Source of the DNA: UBA685 sp002299005
GTDB lineage: Bacteria; Pseudomonadota; Alphaproteobacteria; Puniceispirillales; Puniceispirillaceae
Direction of reading: 5' to 3'
DNA: 64,000 nucleotides
NCBI GenBank assembly: GCA_963966775.1
Contig: CAXAAH010000004.1
Span: forward strand, 1-64,000
Shown here in pieces: positions 1-7,798 of the stretch (the first letter of the stretch is position 1; every line of letters begins with the position of its first letter). Both the position numbers and the translations under genes were made by a program. The notes below the pieces were generated by a model that worked only from the letters and a program-made list of their open reading frames with translations, was not told where the DNA came from and ran no database searches.

Positions 1-10
1 GGGTGCGCCA
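1..10 (+). tRNA. 3' terminus of a tRNA gene (partial, runs off left edge)
   Basis: The first ten bases, GGGTGCGCCA, equal the acceptor 3' strand, discriminator and CCA of the tRNA-Arg(CCG)-like remnant whose end lies at 2090-2099. The rest would lie left of the window, so it cannot be seen whether this is the intact parental tRNA or a third remnant. A T-run follows in all three copies (three T here, six in the others). Confidence 0.5.
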
Positions 11-155
11 TTTCCTAACTCATCGCACCCACGATACCCACATCAACCCACTATTATCCCGCGCTTTTGGGTGTGCAACTATGTAGGTGGTTTTGCTATG
101 CTGGGTGTTATAGCAGCAGTGACTTGAGAGCCCCCTAAGGGGCTTGCGTGACCTC

Positions 156-1763
156 TTAGCTTCCTGGTGGAACGTTTTGAATCGCTTCTTGAAATTCCGC
201 TTCTGTCAATTCACCACTTTCAAAGCGTCTTTCAAGATCGCGCAATGCTGATTGCTCGGCTGCTTCGGCGGCGGCAGAAGCGGCGGCCTCGGCAGCTGAT
301 TGCCCTGCAGCTTCAGCAGCGGCAACAAAGGCTGCCTCACCAGCAGCAGCGGCAGCAGCAGCAGCTGTCTCAGCAGCTTGTTCGGCTGATTCACCTGCGG
401 CTCTGGCAGCAGAAATTGCATTGGCATAGGCTTCTTGTGATGCCGCTTCCCATGCAGCTTCTTGTGCAGAGCGCGCGGCCACATCGCCTGCGGCGGACGC
501 GGCTGCCTCACCTGCCACACGCGCGGCCTCGGCGGCAACTTCTGCTGCTTTCACAGCTTCTTCTGCCGCTTGCTTGGCTTCTTGTGTCCCTGATTCATTG
601 GCTGCTGCGATCGCAAGCTCTGCGGCACGTGCCAGATTTTCAGCCTCATTCGCGATCTGACGCGCCTCGACAAGTGATTCAAGATTATTTTCGGCATTAA
701 ATCTGGTTGCGGCCTCTGCGGCAACACGCCCCGCCTCTTCTGCCGACGTCACCCCAGCGGCTTGCACAGCTTGATTAACGAAATTCAACTCCTCAAAAGA
801 TATCCCTGCTTGCTCTGCCAGCTTTTCAGTCAGACGCGCCTCATAAGCGGCAAACACCTCATCTGATGCGCCAACAAGCGCTGAAGAGACGCCGATGGTC
901 TCATCTAAATTCCCTGCCAGCACATCATCAACTGTCAGCTGTGTGCCATCGACCGCGAAGATGCCCTCAGCACGCAAATTCGCAATCTCTTCTTGCGTAG
1001 CCTGCGCCAGAGCTTGTGCATCAAGCGCATCAAAGTCCAAGGAAACCGCTTGAATTTGACTAATAGAGACACCTCTTGTTTCGGCAAGTTTCATTTGCGC
1101 TCTTGTCGCAAAACTTTGTTGCACATCAACAGGCGCACCAATCAAAACGGGCGCTTTTTCCAAAAGGCTCTCAGGGTCTGCGAGAAAGTCATCAAGTGCC
1201 CCTTCTCTAATTTCTTGGGCTGTATAGCCTGTGGCATTAATCGCAATTTCCCCTTGCTCTACCAAAGTACTTGTTTGTTTTTCGGCGGCGATAAAGGTAT
1301 CGACGGTTTGATCAAAATTAGACACAACGCTCTCATCAATACCATTTTCAGAAAGCCAATCATCACTTGCTGAGCTGACCAGTGCCGCTGTGAATTGAGA
1401 CGAACTCATGCCCAGATTTGCGGCAATATCTTTGATAGGATCTGATGGGTTGATATTTTTCGGCAGCGGGAATAGCGGCGCGCCTTCTTCAACGATATCT
1501 GCTCCAAAATAACCCGCAGGCGCACTTGCCTCAGCGCCTAAAAAACCGAAAAGACCTGTATTGCTTTGTGCGGTGGGAAAGCCTTTTACAGGCTCACCTG
1601 CACGATATTTCTCTAGGGCTTCGAGATATTTGTCTTGTGTTGATTGAGAGACCACCGTCCCATCATTTTGCACAATCGACCCGTCGCTTTTAAAAGTCAG
1701 CGCTGCAGCTGGCTGTGATGCAATCAAAATGGCTAGGCCAAAATAAAGAGCTAACTTACGCAT
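156..1763 (-). CDS. Secreted alanine-rich coiled-coil-like protein with SHOCT-like tail, function unknown
   Basis: 535 residues; I do not recognise a named family. A signal peptide is visible (residues 1-21, ending around AAALT). Residues 205-240 and 295-330 look like two copies of one motif (VLIGAP...LAETRGVS against ALVGAS...LAEQAGIS), so the middle is probably an internal duplication. Residues 340-505 are extremely Ala/Glu-rich and predicted helical. The last 30 residues (LRDLERRFESGELTEAEF) match the pattern of a SHOCT oligomerisation motif. The start is supported by GAGGGTG about nine bases upstream of ATG. It lies alone between two tRNA-Arg 3' ends, suggesting an accessory segment. GCN-rich codons make open frames on the other strand, but those are shadows. 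The cell location is inferred to be periplasm or surface. Confidence 0.75.
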   Translation of the reverse strand: MRKLALYFGLAILIASQPAAALTFKSDGSIVQNDGTVVSQSTQDKYLEALEKYRAGEPVKGFPTAQSNTGLFGFLGAEASAPAGYFGADIVEEGAPLFPLPKNINPSDPIKDIAANLGMSSSQFTAALVSSASDDWLSENGIDESVVSNFDQTVDTFIAAEKQTSTLVEQGEIAINATGYTAQEIREGALDDFLADPESLLEKAPVLIGAPVDVQQSFATRAQMKLAETRGVSISQIQAVSLDFDALDAQALAQATQEEIANLRAEGIFAVDGTQLTVDDVLAGNLDETIGVSSALVGASDEVFAAYEARLTEKLAEQAGISFEELNFVNQAVQAAGVTSAEEAGRVAAEAATRFNAENNLESLVEARQIANEAENLARAAELAIAAANESGTQEAKQAAEEAVKAAEVAAEAARVAGEAAASAAGDVAARSAQEAAWEAASQEAYANAISAARAAGESAEQAAETAAAAAAAAGEAAFVAAAEAAGQSAAEAAASAAAEAAEQSALRDLERRFESGELTEAEFQEAIQNVPPGS

Positions 1764-1918
1764 ATCTTAACACCCTCATATTATATCAAAAGCTCGCACG
1801 GCATTATGCCCTTTTTCGCTAAACCAGAAAACAAAAAAATGCACAAGGCTATGCCTTAGAGACATAGTGCCTCGCGGTTTTGGCCCCACCCCTTTATGGC
1901 AGTTTTTCCTGCGCCATT

Positions 1919-2105
1919 TTTGCGCCACTCACGCACCAATAAGCCAGCAAATCAGCATCATGTAAGATAATGCGCTTCATCACCGTCACAAATAATGGCA
2001 TGGTTTGAACTTGTTTAGAGAAGTCTAATCAAGCCAGCTAAGTGATGCGCTGCCCTCCGAAGGCAGAGGTCGTGAGTTCGAATCTCGCCGGGTGCGCCAT
2101 TTTTT
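1919..2105 (+). repeat. Direct repeat copy A (~187 bp) ending in tRNA-Arg 3' half
   Basis: This stretch aligns with 7104-7290 at roughly 80% identity by eye, with only short indels. Shared blocks include GCCAGCAAATC, ATAATGCGCTTCATCA, GTTTAGAGA, GTCTAATCAA, CAGCTAAG and the tRNA 3' half. Both end in CCA- or CTA-like ends followed by six T. Together with the gap on its left it fills the non-coding stretch 1764-2131; nothing else is recognisable there. Confidence 0.85.
2047..2099 (+). pseudogene. tRNA-Arg(CCG) 3'-half remnant, copy A
   Basis: The anticodon arm is CTGCC (2050-2054), loop CTCCGAA with anticodon CCG (2057-2059), then GGCAG. The T arm is GTGAG-TTCGAAT-CTCGC (2072-2088). The acceptor 3' strand CGGGTGC, G discriminator and encoded CCA end at 2099. 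The D arm is only partly recognisable (CAGCTAAGTGATGCG), and there is no GCACCCG upstream to close the acceptor stem. It is therefore not a complete tRNA gene. Confidence 0.85.
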
Positions 2106-2131
2106 CCCGATATCACTCACGGTCACCGCAG

Positions 2132-3211
2132 CTAGCCCTCAAGCCCGATATAAGTTGGTCCAAAAATCTCCCGTCCTTTTTGGGTTTTGAATTGTGCTGG
2201 TGCAGGAAGCTTTACAATGGCGATTTGTTGACCGATATGAGTGTTTGGATTTGTGACTGGTGCCCCTGTCTTTATATCAATCGCACAAATTAAATCTGGG
2301 ATCACAATATCAAGCACACCATCACGCCATGCCGCCATATTCTCATTTTTGAGCGTAATGTCATAGCGCTGGCTTTGAAACTCACCATGTCCTACAAGCG
2401 CAAAATCACCAAAGGTGAACCCATCTTGCGTACGCCAAGATGTCTCTGACACTTCACCTCTAAATGCAACGCTTCCGCCACCAATATCTGCTAGCAACTT
2501 TGCTGTATCCTCTCCTTTGGCAATCGCCTCCTTACAGGCTTTACCGATCTTCAGAGAAAGACTAATTGTGCCAGGGATCAGAGCGTCTTTAAGCTCAGCG
2601 ATAGGCAGTGCATGATCTATAGCAGCCACGTCATTACGGCTCGCCATAGCAAGTGAACGAACCACATGCTCAGCACGCTGATCATCAATAATGTTTTCTA
2701 GCAGCATGATCTCACCAAAGGCATTGCCAACAACAATAGGCGAAGCAGGAAGCTGATTGAGATAATATGTTGAATGGGTGATCTCTGGCACCGCACGACC
2801 AGCAGGGTCAGCATCAAGCACAACCGCGTCATTCATTGCCGCAACAAAAAAGGCTACAGCTGTGTTCGAGCCGCCCAGCTCACAAGCCACCGAACCGTAT
2901 ATCTTTTGACCAAGATACTCTTCAAGCCTCTCAAAAACTCTCTGTATGGCTTGCCCTTCGGGTTCGGGAAGGTGGTCATAAGCCTGTTCTTCTTCGACTG
3001 TGAGGGGCGATATTGCACCTAAGAAATATGGGGTGCAACCAAGCTTATCTTGTGGCGCATCTTCTAATTGTTCGAGATAAAACCGCTTCCCTGCTGCCAG
3101 CGCTTCATCGATAAGAGCGATACCTTCATCAAGCTCACCACCGCCGCCAGTGCCAAGATAGGTCGCCCCAAAGAGCAGGTCCACAACATCATCGCGCGTA
3201 AGCTCTATCAT
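2132..3211 (-). CDS. DUF917 / S-methyl-thiohydantoin desulfurase-family protein
   Basis: 359 residues of the DUF917 family (now split into S-Me-THD N- and C-terminal domains), recognised by the N-terminal LGTGGGGELDEG (residues 19-30), the conserved ITHSTYYLNQ and GNAFGE stretches and the overall layout. Family members sit beside hydantoinases or act as metal-dependent desulfurases on thiohydantoins; the substrate here is unknown. The gene is last in a leftward ABC-transporter operon, and its ATG overlaps the preceding permease stop by four bases. This implies translational coupling and a role in processing the imported compound. No hydantoinase A/B genes are nearby. Family call good; chemistry inferred. 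Confidence 0.8.
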   Translation of the reverse strand: MIELTRDDVVDLLFGATYLGTGGGGELDEGIALIDEALAAGKRFYLEQLEDAPQDKLGCTPYFLGAISPLTVEEEQAYDHLPEPEGQAIQRVFERLEEYLGQKIYGSVACELGGSNTAVAFFVAAMNDAVVLDADPAGRAVPEITHSTYYLNQLPASPIVVGNAFGEIMLLENIIDDQRAEHVVRSLAMASRNDVAAIDHALPIAELKDALIPGTISLSLKIGKACKEAIAKGEDTAKLLADIGGGSVAFRGEVSETSWRTQDGFTFGDFALVGHGEFQSQRYDITLKNENMAAWRDGVLDIVIPDLICAIDIKTGAPVTNPNTHIGQQIAIVKLPAPAQFKTQKGREIFGPTYIGLEG

Positions 3212-3996
3212 CGACGCCCCCCAAAAAGTTCAAGCAAGTCAGTGAAACGTGACACAACAAATAATACCCCAAATGTGATGACAACAAAACCGATAGACGC
3301 TGCCGCAAGCATCGGTGAATACCCATTGCGGATGTTATTAAAAATCTTGATTGGCAGCGTTTCCACAATAAATCCAGACACCATATTTGAGATCAGATAC
3401 TCATTAAAACTGATGATCATAACCAATGCAAAACCCGTAACAACATAAGGCATCACGAGAGGGAAGATCACGGTTTTGAATGTCTTCCATCCTGTTGACC
3501 CCAAGGTTTCACTTGCCTCAATCACTTCTTGTGATAATTCAGCAAATCCCCTCGCGACAACAACCATGGGCAAGGGTGCAAAAAAGACGCCATGCGAGAT
3601 CATTGTCGCCAGAATGTTGCCATACAAACCTGTGTAAGCCCAAAAGATACTTGCCCCTAATGCGAGGATAACAGGCGGCAATAAAAACGGGGCAACCCCG
3701 ACTGAAACAACCATTTTGGCAAAGGCCGATTTCTGATGCCATAGATAATAATTGGCTGTCACCGCAATGCTGGTGGCAATGATAGCTGCGACAAGGGCAA
3801 TTTTTGTGGAATTCCACATAGGGATCAGCCATTGTGACTCGCCCAACAGCTGCATATACCAGTCAAGCGTTAAGCCCTTTGGGGGGAAATTAATATTCGA
3901 TGCTGGATTGATACTCACCCCGCCCACAATTATAAAGGGCAGGATCAAACCGCCGCCTACAAGGAACAGAACGAAACGCTGAAAACTATTTTTCAT
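3208..3996 (-). CDS. ABC transporter permease, PotC-like
   Basis: 262 residues with about six membrane segments, belonging to the binding-protein-dependent transport inner-membrane family (type I importer). The cytoplasmic EAA loop that docks the ATPase is visible at about residues 158-180 (EVIEASETLGSTGWKTF). It pairs with the next upstream permease; their genes overlap by four bases (ATGA), as does its own end with the DUF917 gene. The overall system resembles spermidine/putrescine or Fe/thiamine-type importers, but the substrate cannot be read from the permease. Confidence 0.9.
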   Translation of the reverse strand: MKNSFQRFVLFLVGGGLILPFIIVGGVSINPASNINFPPKGLTLDWYMQLLGESQWLIPMWNSTKIALVAAIIATSIAVTANYYLWHQKSAFAKMVVSVGVAPFLLPPVILALGASIFWAYTGLYGNILATMISHGVFFAPLPMVVVARGFAELSQEVIEASETLGSTGWKTFKTVIFPLVMPYVVTGFALVMIISFNEYLISNMVSGFIVETLPIKIFNNIRNGYSPMLAAASIGFVVITFGVLFVVSRFTDLLELFGGRR

Positions 3997-4835
3997 GAAC
4001 GTGCCCTCCAGAGATTAACACCCCAAACAACGCTTAATGCCAGCAAGCTCACCCCCATCATCCCGATAGATAAAGCCGCCCCTAGGGGCAAGTTAAATTG
4101 CTGGATCGCTGTATCAGTGATAAGCACTGTCATGTTCCAATCTTGGGGCGTACCCAACATGACAGGCATGACATAAACACCAAGAAAATAAACGAACATT
4201 GTTAAAAAGGCGATAAGAAGCGTTGGCCCATAATTAGGCAGAAGCACTTTCCAAAACATCTTAAAGGGCGGCGTACCCAGTGTTTGTGCCGCTTCTTCGA
4301 TGGACCTATCTCGCCCGGCCACTTGCGGATAGATCATTAGCCCAACCACGGAAAACCCGATATTTATTAGCCCTATTTGTACCGCCCAAAAACTTGGTGA
4401 CAATGATCTTGGATTATCCCAAAGCCCAATGGCATGAAGCAATTTTGGTATCCCTGAAGGTTCAGATAATACAATGGCCCAAGCAAACCCGATGATAACT
4501 TCACTTAAGCAAAGTAACGACAGCATCAAGACAATCCAGAAGGTCTGCCAACGACGGCTTAAATCACTGACGATGAGGATAGTCGTGAACGCAATCATAG
4601 ACACCAGCGCTGCTGCAACACTTGCTTGTGTAATTGACCTGATGGTTGTTACAACAATGCGTTTTGAGGTGAATTTTTCATAATTTTCAAATTGAAAGGC
4701 CGGATTAAAAAATGCCATTGGGTCACGTTCAAAAAAACTTACCCCCAGCATCAGTGCCAATGGCCCGATAAAAAACACACCTAACAAAAGGGCAGGATAC
4801 CCTCCCAAAAGATGAATGTTAAATCGGCTCATCAT
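3993..4835 (-). CDS. ABC transporter permease, PotB-like
   Basis: 280 residues, about six membrane segments, with the EAA loop at about residues 178-200 (RSIEEAAQTLGTPPFKMF). The ATG at 4835 is chosen because it makes the common four-base ATGA overlap with the stop of the ATPase gene; a TTG fifteen bases earlier is possible. It forms the heteromeric permease with the downstream PotC-like subunit. The operon order is SBP, ATPase, PotB-like, PotC-like, DUF917 protein. Confidence 0.9.
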   Translation of the reverse strand: MMSRFNIHLLGGYPALLLGVFFIGPLALMLGVSFFERDPMAFFNPAFQFENYEKFTSKRIVVTTIRSITQASVAAALVSMIAFTTILIVSDLSRRWQTFWIVLMLSLLCLSEVIIGFAWAIVLSEPSGIPKLLHAIGLWDNPRSLSPSFWAVQIGLINIGFSVVGLMIYPQVAGRDRSIEEAAQTLGTPPFKMFWKVLLPNYGPTLLIAFLTMFVYFLGVYVMPVMLGTPQDWNMTVLITDTAIQQFNLPLGAALSIGMMGVSLLALSVVWGVNLWRARS

Positions 4836-5869
4836 TGCGGGAGCACCCAAAGTTTATTCAGGTTTAATTTTATCTTTAACGTCGACCCTATTTGTGCCGT
4901 TGCTGATTGATCCATGGTCAGCGCTGTATGGACAAATATCTTCTCACCACATTTAAGTTCAGTTTCCAGCATCGCCCCCAGCGAGCGCACCAATGTTACT
5001 TCTGCAACAATGCCATCTGTCCTTGAATCATTTGGATGAAGCGTGAGATGTTCAGGCCGGATCGCAATTTTATGCGTACCATCTGCGAGGTTATGCTTGC
5101 CTATAAATTCTCCTTGATAATGTACCTTCCCATCAAGGCTTTTAACCTCAAAGATATTATTTTCACCAATAAACTCAGCAACAAATTCCGTCTGTGGCTG
5201 GGCATAAATCTCTGAAGGGGTTCCCGCCTGCTCCACTGTACCCTCATTCAGAATAATGATGCGATCTGCCAGCGCCATCGCTTCACGTTGATCGTGGGTT
5301 ACAAAAATTGTTGTGATCCCCAAAGATCGCTGAAGCTTTTTTATCTCGAGTTGCAGATGTTCGCGCAGGCCCGCATCAAGCGCACTAAAAGGCTCATCCA
5401 TCAAAAATAAACGGGGATTGGTTGCGAGTGCTCGCGCGATGGCAACACGCTGACGCTGCCCACCAGAAAGCTGGCTTACACGCCGCTTGCCTAAATCCTT
5501 TAACCCAACAAGTTCAAGCAATTCCTGTGAACGCTTAAGACGCGTTGCTTTTTCAATGCCAGCAATCTCAAGCGCATATCCAATATTATCAATAACATTA
5601 AGGTGCGGGAACAAGGCCAGTGATTGAAAAACCATGCCAATATTGCGTTGGTGACAAGGCACACTGACGAGATCCTCACCATCAAGCATGATGCTGCCCT
5701 GATCAGGAAAATCAAGGCCAGCAAGTTGCCTGAGCAGCGTGGTTTTTCCGCAACCAGATGCGCCAAGAAGACAAATAAACTCACCCGATTGAATATCCAA
5801 ATTGATATCCGATAACGCGACAGTGTCCCCGAACGATTTTTGAACACCCTGAATGGTAAGAGCTGACAT
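4832..5869 (-). CDS. ABC transporter ATP-binding protein, PotA-like
   Basis: 345 residues. Walker A GASGCGKTT is at residues 36-44, the Q-loop near 82, signature LSGGQRQRV at 134-142, Walker B LFLMDEP at 155-161, and the switch His is in FVTHDQ. The C-terminal third is a TOBE_2-type regulatory domain, typical of polyamine/iron/thiamine importers. It energises the two adjacent permeases. It is separated from the upstream solute-binding-protein gene by a hairpin terminator, so its expression is probably lower than that of the binding protein. Confidence 0.93.
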   Translation of the reverse strand: MSALTIQGVQKSFGDTVALSDINLDIQSGEFICLLGASGCGKTTLLRQLAGLDFPDQGSIMLDGEDLVSVPCHQRNIGMVFQSLALFPHLNVIDNIGYALEIAGIEKATRLKRSQELLELVGLKDLGKRRVSQLSGGQRQRVAIARALATNPRLFLMDEPFSALDAGLREHLQLEIKKLQRSLGITTIFVTHDQREAMALADRIIILNEGTVEQAGTPSEIYAQPQTEFVAEFIGENNIFEVKSLDGKVHYQGEFIGKHNLADGTHKIAIRPEHLTLHPNDSRTDGIVAEVTLVRSLGAMLETELKCGEKIFVHTALTMDQSATAQIGSTLKIKLNLNKLWVLPQ

Positions 5870-5885
5870 ATTGTAATCTCGTCAT

Positions 5886-5920
5886 AAAAAAAGCTTGATG
5901 CACATCACTATGCATCAAGC
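5886..5920 (-). terminator. Intra-operon Rho-independent terminator / attenuator after SBP gene
   Basis: Read leftward, a perfect 10-bp stem GCTTGATGCA / TGCATCAAGC (5911-5920 with 5893-5902) with an 8-base loop is followed directly by seven T. It lies between the SBP stop (5947) and the ATPase start (5869). Partial termination here would give more SBP than transporter mRNA. Confidence 0.85.
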
Positions 5921-5946
5921 CATAAGTCTAGCCAATGAAATAGTCT

Positions 5947-6993
5947 TTATTCAGCAACCATATTCGCGAAAGCTTCTTCAATAAATTCCTGATGCTTTAG
6001 GAACAAAGCTGTTTGCGGAATAATTGGGTCAATTTCACTACCAACAGCGGCAAAATCTTCATCACTCAAATTCATGCTGCTGCGGGGAACAAGTGGGAAA
6101 ATGCCCATGGCCAGAGCCATTTTTTCCTGCACCTCAGGCTGAGCCATATAATTGATGAACTGCTGTGCTTCATCTTTCATATCAGACTTAGCGGGAACAG
6201 ACCAAAAAGCGTCAACAGCAACCCCGCCTTCTTTTGGGAAAGTCGTTGCTATAGGCTTGCCATCCCAGACAGAAAGCATAGCAACGTCGTGGTAATACAT
6301 GCCAGCGTTATATGTGCCATCTTCGATACCCTGCTGGAACTGACCTTCGTCTCTGTACCAAAGAGTTGTTTTACCCTTCAGCTCACCGATTTTATCGATA
6401 ATCTTCTGAAGGCCTTCTTCAGTTTTCATGGTTTCAGCACCATCGAAAAATGTCTTTGCTGTGATCTCAATAATGCCTGATTGCGGCACAACATTCATGG
6501 CCAGTTTGTTATTCCAATCACGTGTCCAAAGCTCTTCCCAGCTTGTTGGTGTGTTTGGCTCATTATCCGTATTTGTAACGAGCGTCACAAAGAAGCCTAA
6601 TGCACCAGCACCAGTTATACCTGTGTCACCGGCGATTGTCTTATTCGCAAGAAGGCCAGATAAGTTTGGCATCGACGTTGGGTTAAGGTCTGCCCAAAGG
6701 CCCATATTATTACCACGGATAACAACGCTGTCTGTCACAAGAGCAACATCAGTTGGCGCTTTGTTTGCACGTGCTGCATTGGCAATCTGTGTCATCCAAG
6801 TGCTGTCTTCTGGCTGTGCGATTGACTCTACCTTAATGCCCGTCGCTTCGGTAAAGCCTGGATAGACCTCAGCGGCCAGTGTTTCTTCAAAGAAACCACC
6901 CCATGCACTAACGCGCAAGGTATCAGCATGTGCTGCGGATACTGCAAAGCCTAATGCGCCGACAATGCCCATTGTTTTTAAAATTTTCTTCAT
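5947..6993 (-). CDS. Periplasmic solute-binding protein of polyamine/iron/thiamine-type ABC importer
   Basis: 348 residues with a clear Sec signal peptide (cleavage after SAAHA, about residue 23) and the mature start DTLRVSAWGGFFEET, typical of the extracellular solute-binding family 1/8 (PotD/AfuA-like). It captures the substrate for the PotA/B/C-like transporter encoded immediately downstream. The start has a clear purine-rich upstream region. The substrate is unknown; the partner DUF917 protein argues for something other than a simple polyamine. The gene is the promoter-proximal one of the islet operon, and the right-hand 187-bp repeat begins 110 bases upstream. Confidence 0.9.
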   Translation of the reverse strand: MKKILKTMGIVGALGFAVSAAHADTLRVSAWGGFFEETLAAEVYPGFTEATGIKVESIAQPEDSTWMTQIANAARANKAPTDVALVTDSVVIRGNNMGLWADLNPTSMPNLSGLLANKTIAGDTGITGAGALGFFVTLVTNTDNEPNTPTSWEELWTRDWNNKLAMNVVPQSGIIEITAKTFFDGAETMKTEEGLQKIIDKIGELKGKTTLWYRDEGQFQQGIEDGTYNAGMYYHDVAMLSVWDGKPIATTFPKEGGVAVDAFWSVPAKSDMKDEAQQFINYMAQPEVQEKMALAMGIFPLVPRSSMNLSDEDFAAVGSEIDPIIPQTALFLKHQEFIEEAFANMVAE

Positions 6994-7103
6994 GTGTTTC
7001 TCCGTGAAACATAAATCGATAGGAATAGTAAAACTTGAGTTTCAAGATAATCAGAAATTCTAACCGTGATCAATCTTTACATGACAAAGCCCCTTACGAC
7101 AAA

Positions 7104-7290
7104 TTTGCTCCACTCATGCTCCAATGCGCCAGCAAATCTGCATCATGCAGAATAATGCGCTTCATCACTGCCAATCATAATGTTATGTTTCAATGCGTTT
7201 AGAGACGTCTAATCAAACCAGCTAAGCGGTGCGCTGCCCCCCCGAAGGCAGAGGTCGTGAGTTCGAACCTCGCAAGGTGCGCTATTTTTT
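7104..7290 (+). repeat. Direct repeat copy B (~187 bp) ending in degenerate tRNA-Arg 3' half
   Basis: Partner of 1919-2105. The block order is the same, including CATCATGCAGAATAATGCG, GTTTAGAGACGTCTAATCAA and the tRNA 3' half. It fills most of the gap between the SBP gene and the DUF4396 gene; no gene is visible in this gap. Confidence 0.85.
7231..7284 (+). pseudogene. Degenerate tRNA-Arg(CCG) 3'-half remnant, copy B
   Basis: This is the same 3' half as at 2047-2099, but visibly decayed. The anticodon loop reads CCCCCGAA (7239-7246), eight bases instead of seven, with the U33 position changed to C. The acceptor strand is AAGGTGC instead of CGGGTGC, and the terminal CCA is CTA. T stem and loop are intact. 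It cannot be a working tRNA. Confidence 0.85.
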
Positions 7291-7292
7291 CT

Positions 7293-7739
7293 TCAATGAC
7301 AGGCCTTGCCAAGTGCTTTCAGGCGCCAATAATTATAAGGCAGGGGCGTAACGAAACCAGCTACCAACATAATGGGTATCACCCACCATGTAAGAATAGC
7401 GCCGCCTGTCAGCATAACGTCCGTGACATTCATGGCAACTTCCATCGCAATCATAGAAATCAAAGACATGCCAATAGCCGTCTTAAACGCTAGCCTGAAC
7501 GCCATCTGTCTCGATAGAATGATGGTTTCAAGACAGATGGATGTCATTAAGCCATTAAAAATGGCCAAACTCATAATTGCCCAAACAGGCCAAGCTATGC
7601 CCATAAATTGAAAGTAAGCAATCGTTCCTAAATCACCGATAGCACAACCAAGCAAGCACCATGATGTATTGTAAGACGCTGATCGCCATGTGTGCTTACA
7701 GCGCCAATTAATGGCAAGATTAAGAGTTAAAGCTGTCAT
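7293..7739 (-). CDS. DUF4396 membrane protein, predicted CueR-type-regulated
   Basis: 148 residues of the DUF4396 family: conserved CLLGCAIGDLGTI near residue 28 and a C-terminal PLPYNYWRLK, with four predicted membrane helices rich in Met (SLISMIAMEVAM, TDVML). The function of the family is not established. The ATG is preceded by TAGGAGA. The promoter shared with the divergent MerR-family gene has the 19-bp spacer and dyad characteristic of MerR activation, so this gene is the probable direct target. Met-rich helices and this regulator suggest a role in copper handling; that is inference. Confidence 0.75.
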   Translation of the reverse strand: MTALTLNLAINWRCKHTWRSASYNTSWCLLGCAIGDLGTIAYFQFMGIAWPVWAIMSLAIFNGLMTSICLETIILSRQMAFRLAFKTAIGMSLISMIAMEVAMNVTDVMLTGGAILTWWVIPIMLVAGFVTPLPYNYWRLKALGKACH

Positions 7740-7760
7740 ATTTGATCTCCTATGATATTC

Positions 7761-7791
7761 ACTATAAACTCTCCCCTAACAGGAGAGGCAA
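7761..7791 (-). promoter_or_regulatory. MerR/CueR-type operator-promoter of the DUF4396 gene
   Basis: Read leftward: -35 TTGCCT (7786-7791), 19-base spacer, -10 TATAGT (7761-7766). The spacer contains the dyad CTCTCC-N7-GGAGAG (7769-7787). Overlong 19-bp spacing with a centred palindrome is the hallmark of MerR-family-activated promoters, and the half-site layout matches CueR boxes. The regulator gene reads away on the other strand from 7799. Confidence 0.85.
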
Positions 7792-7798
7792 GGATAAA

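Larger units (their letters stand above)
1919..7290. mobile_element. Putative genomic islet bounded by tRNA-Arg-derived direct repeats
   Basis: The five-gene ABC importer/DUF917 cassette is bounded on both sides by ~187-bp direct repeats, each carrying the 3' half of tRNA-Arg(CCG). Integration into a tRNA gene by a tyrosine-recombinase element typically leaves such 3'-end duplications as attL/attR. No integrase or transposase is present in the interval, so this would be a remnant or an integrase-less islet. The cassette also looks more A+T-rich by eye than the segments to its right. The alternative is plain segmental duplication of a tRNA-adjacent spacer. Confidence 0.45.

Noticed and set aside
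1..30. Inverted repeat GGGTGCG ... CGCACCC as terminator
   Set aside because: The stem is split by a 16-base loop and no T-run follows; the left arm is simply the tRNA acceptor end.
128..146. Hairpin AGCCCC/GGGGCT as terminator of the Ala-rich gene
   Set aside because: Short stem and no T-run in the leftward direction.
167..700. Long open frames on the plus strand and in another minus frame (206-538) within the first 1.8 kb
   Set aside because: They are Gln/Arg/Leu-rich shadows of the GCN-repeat codons of the Ala-rich gene and have no ribosome site or family pattern.
2041..2099. Complete tRNA-Arg gene
   Set aside because: Anticodon and T arms are perfect, but there is no 5' acceptor strand and the D arm is degenerate, so only a 3' half is present.
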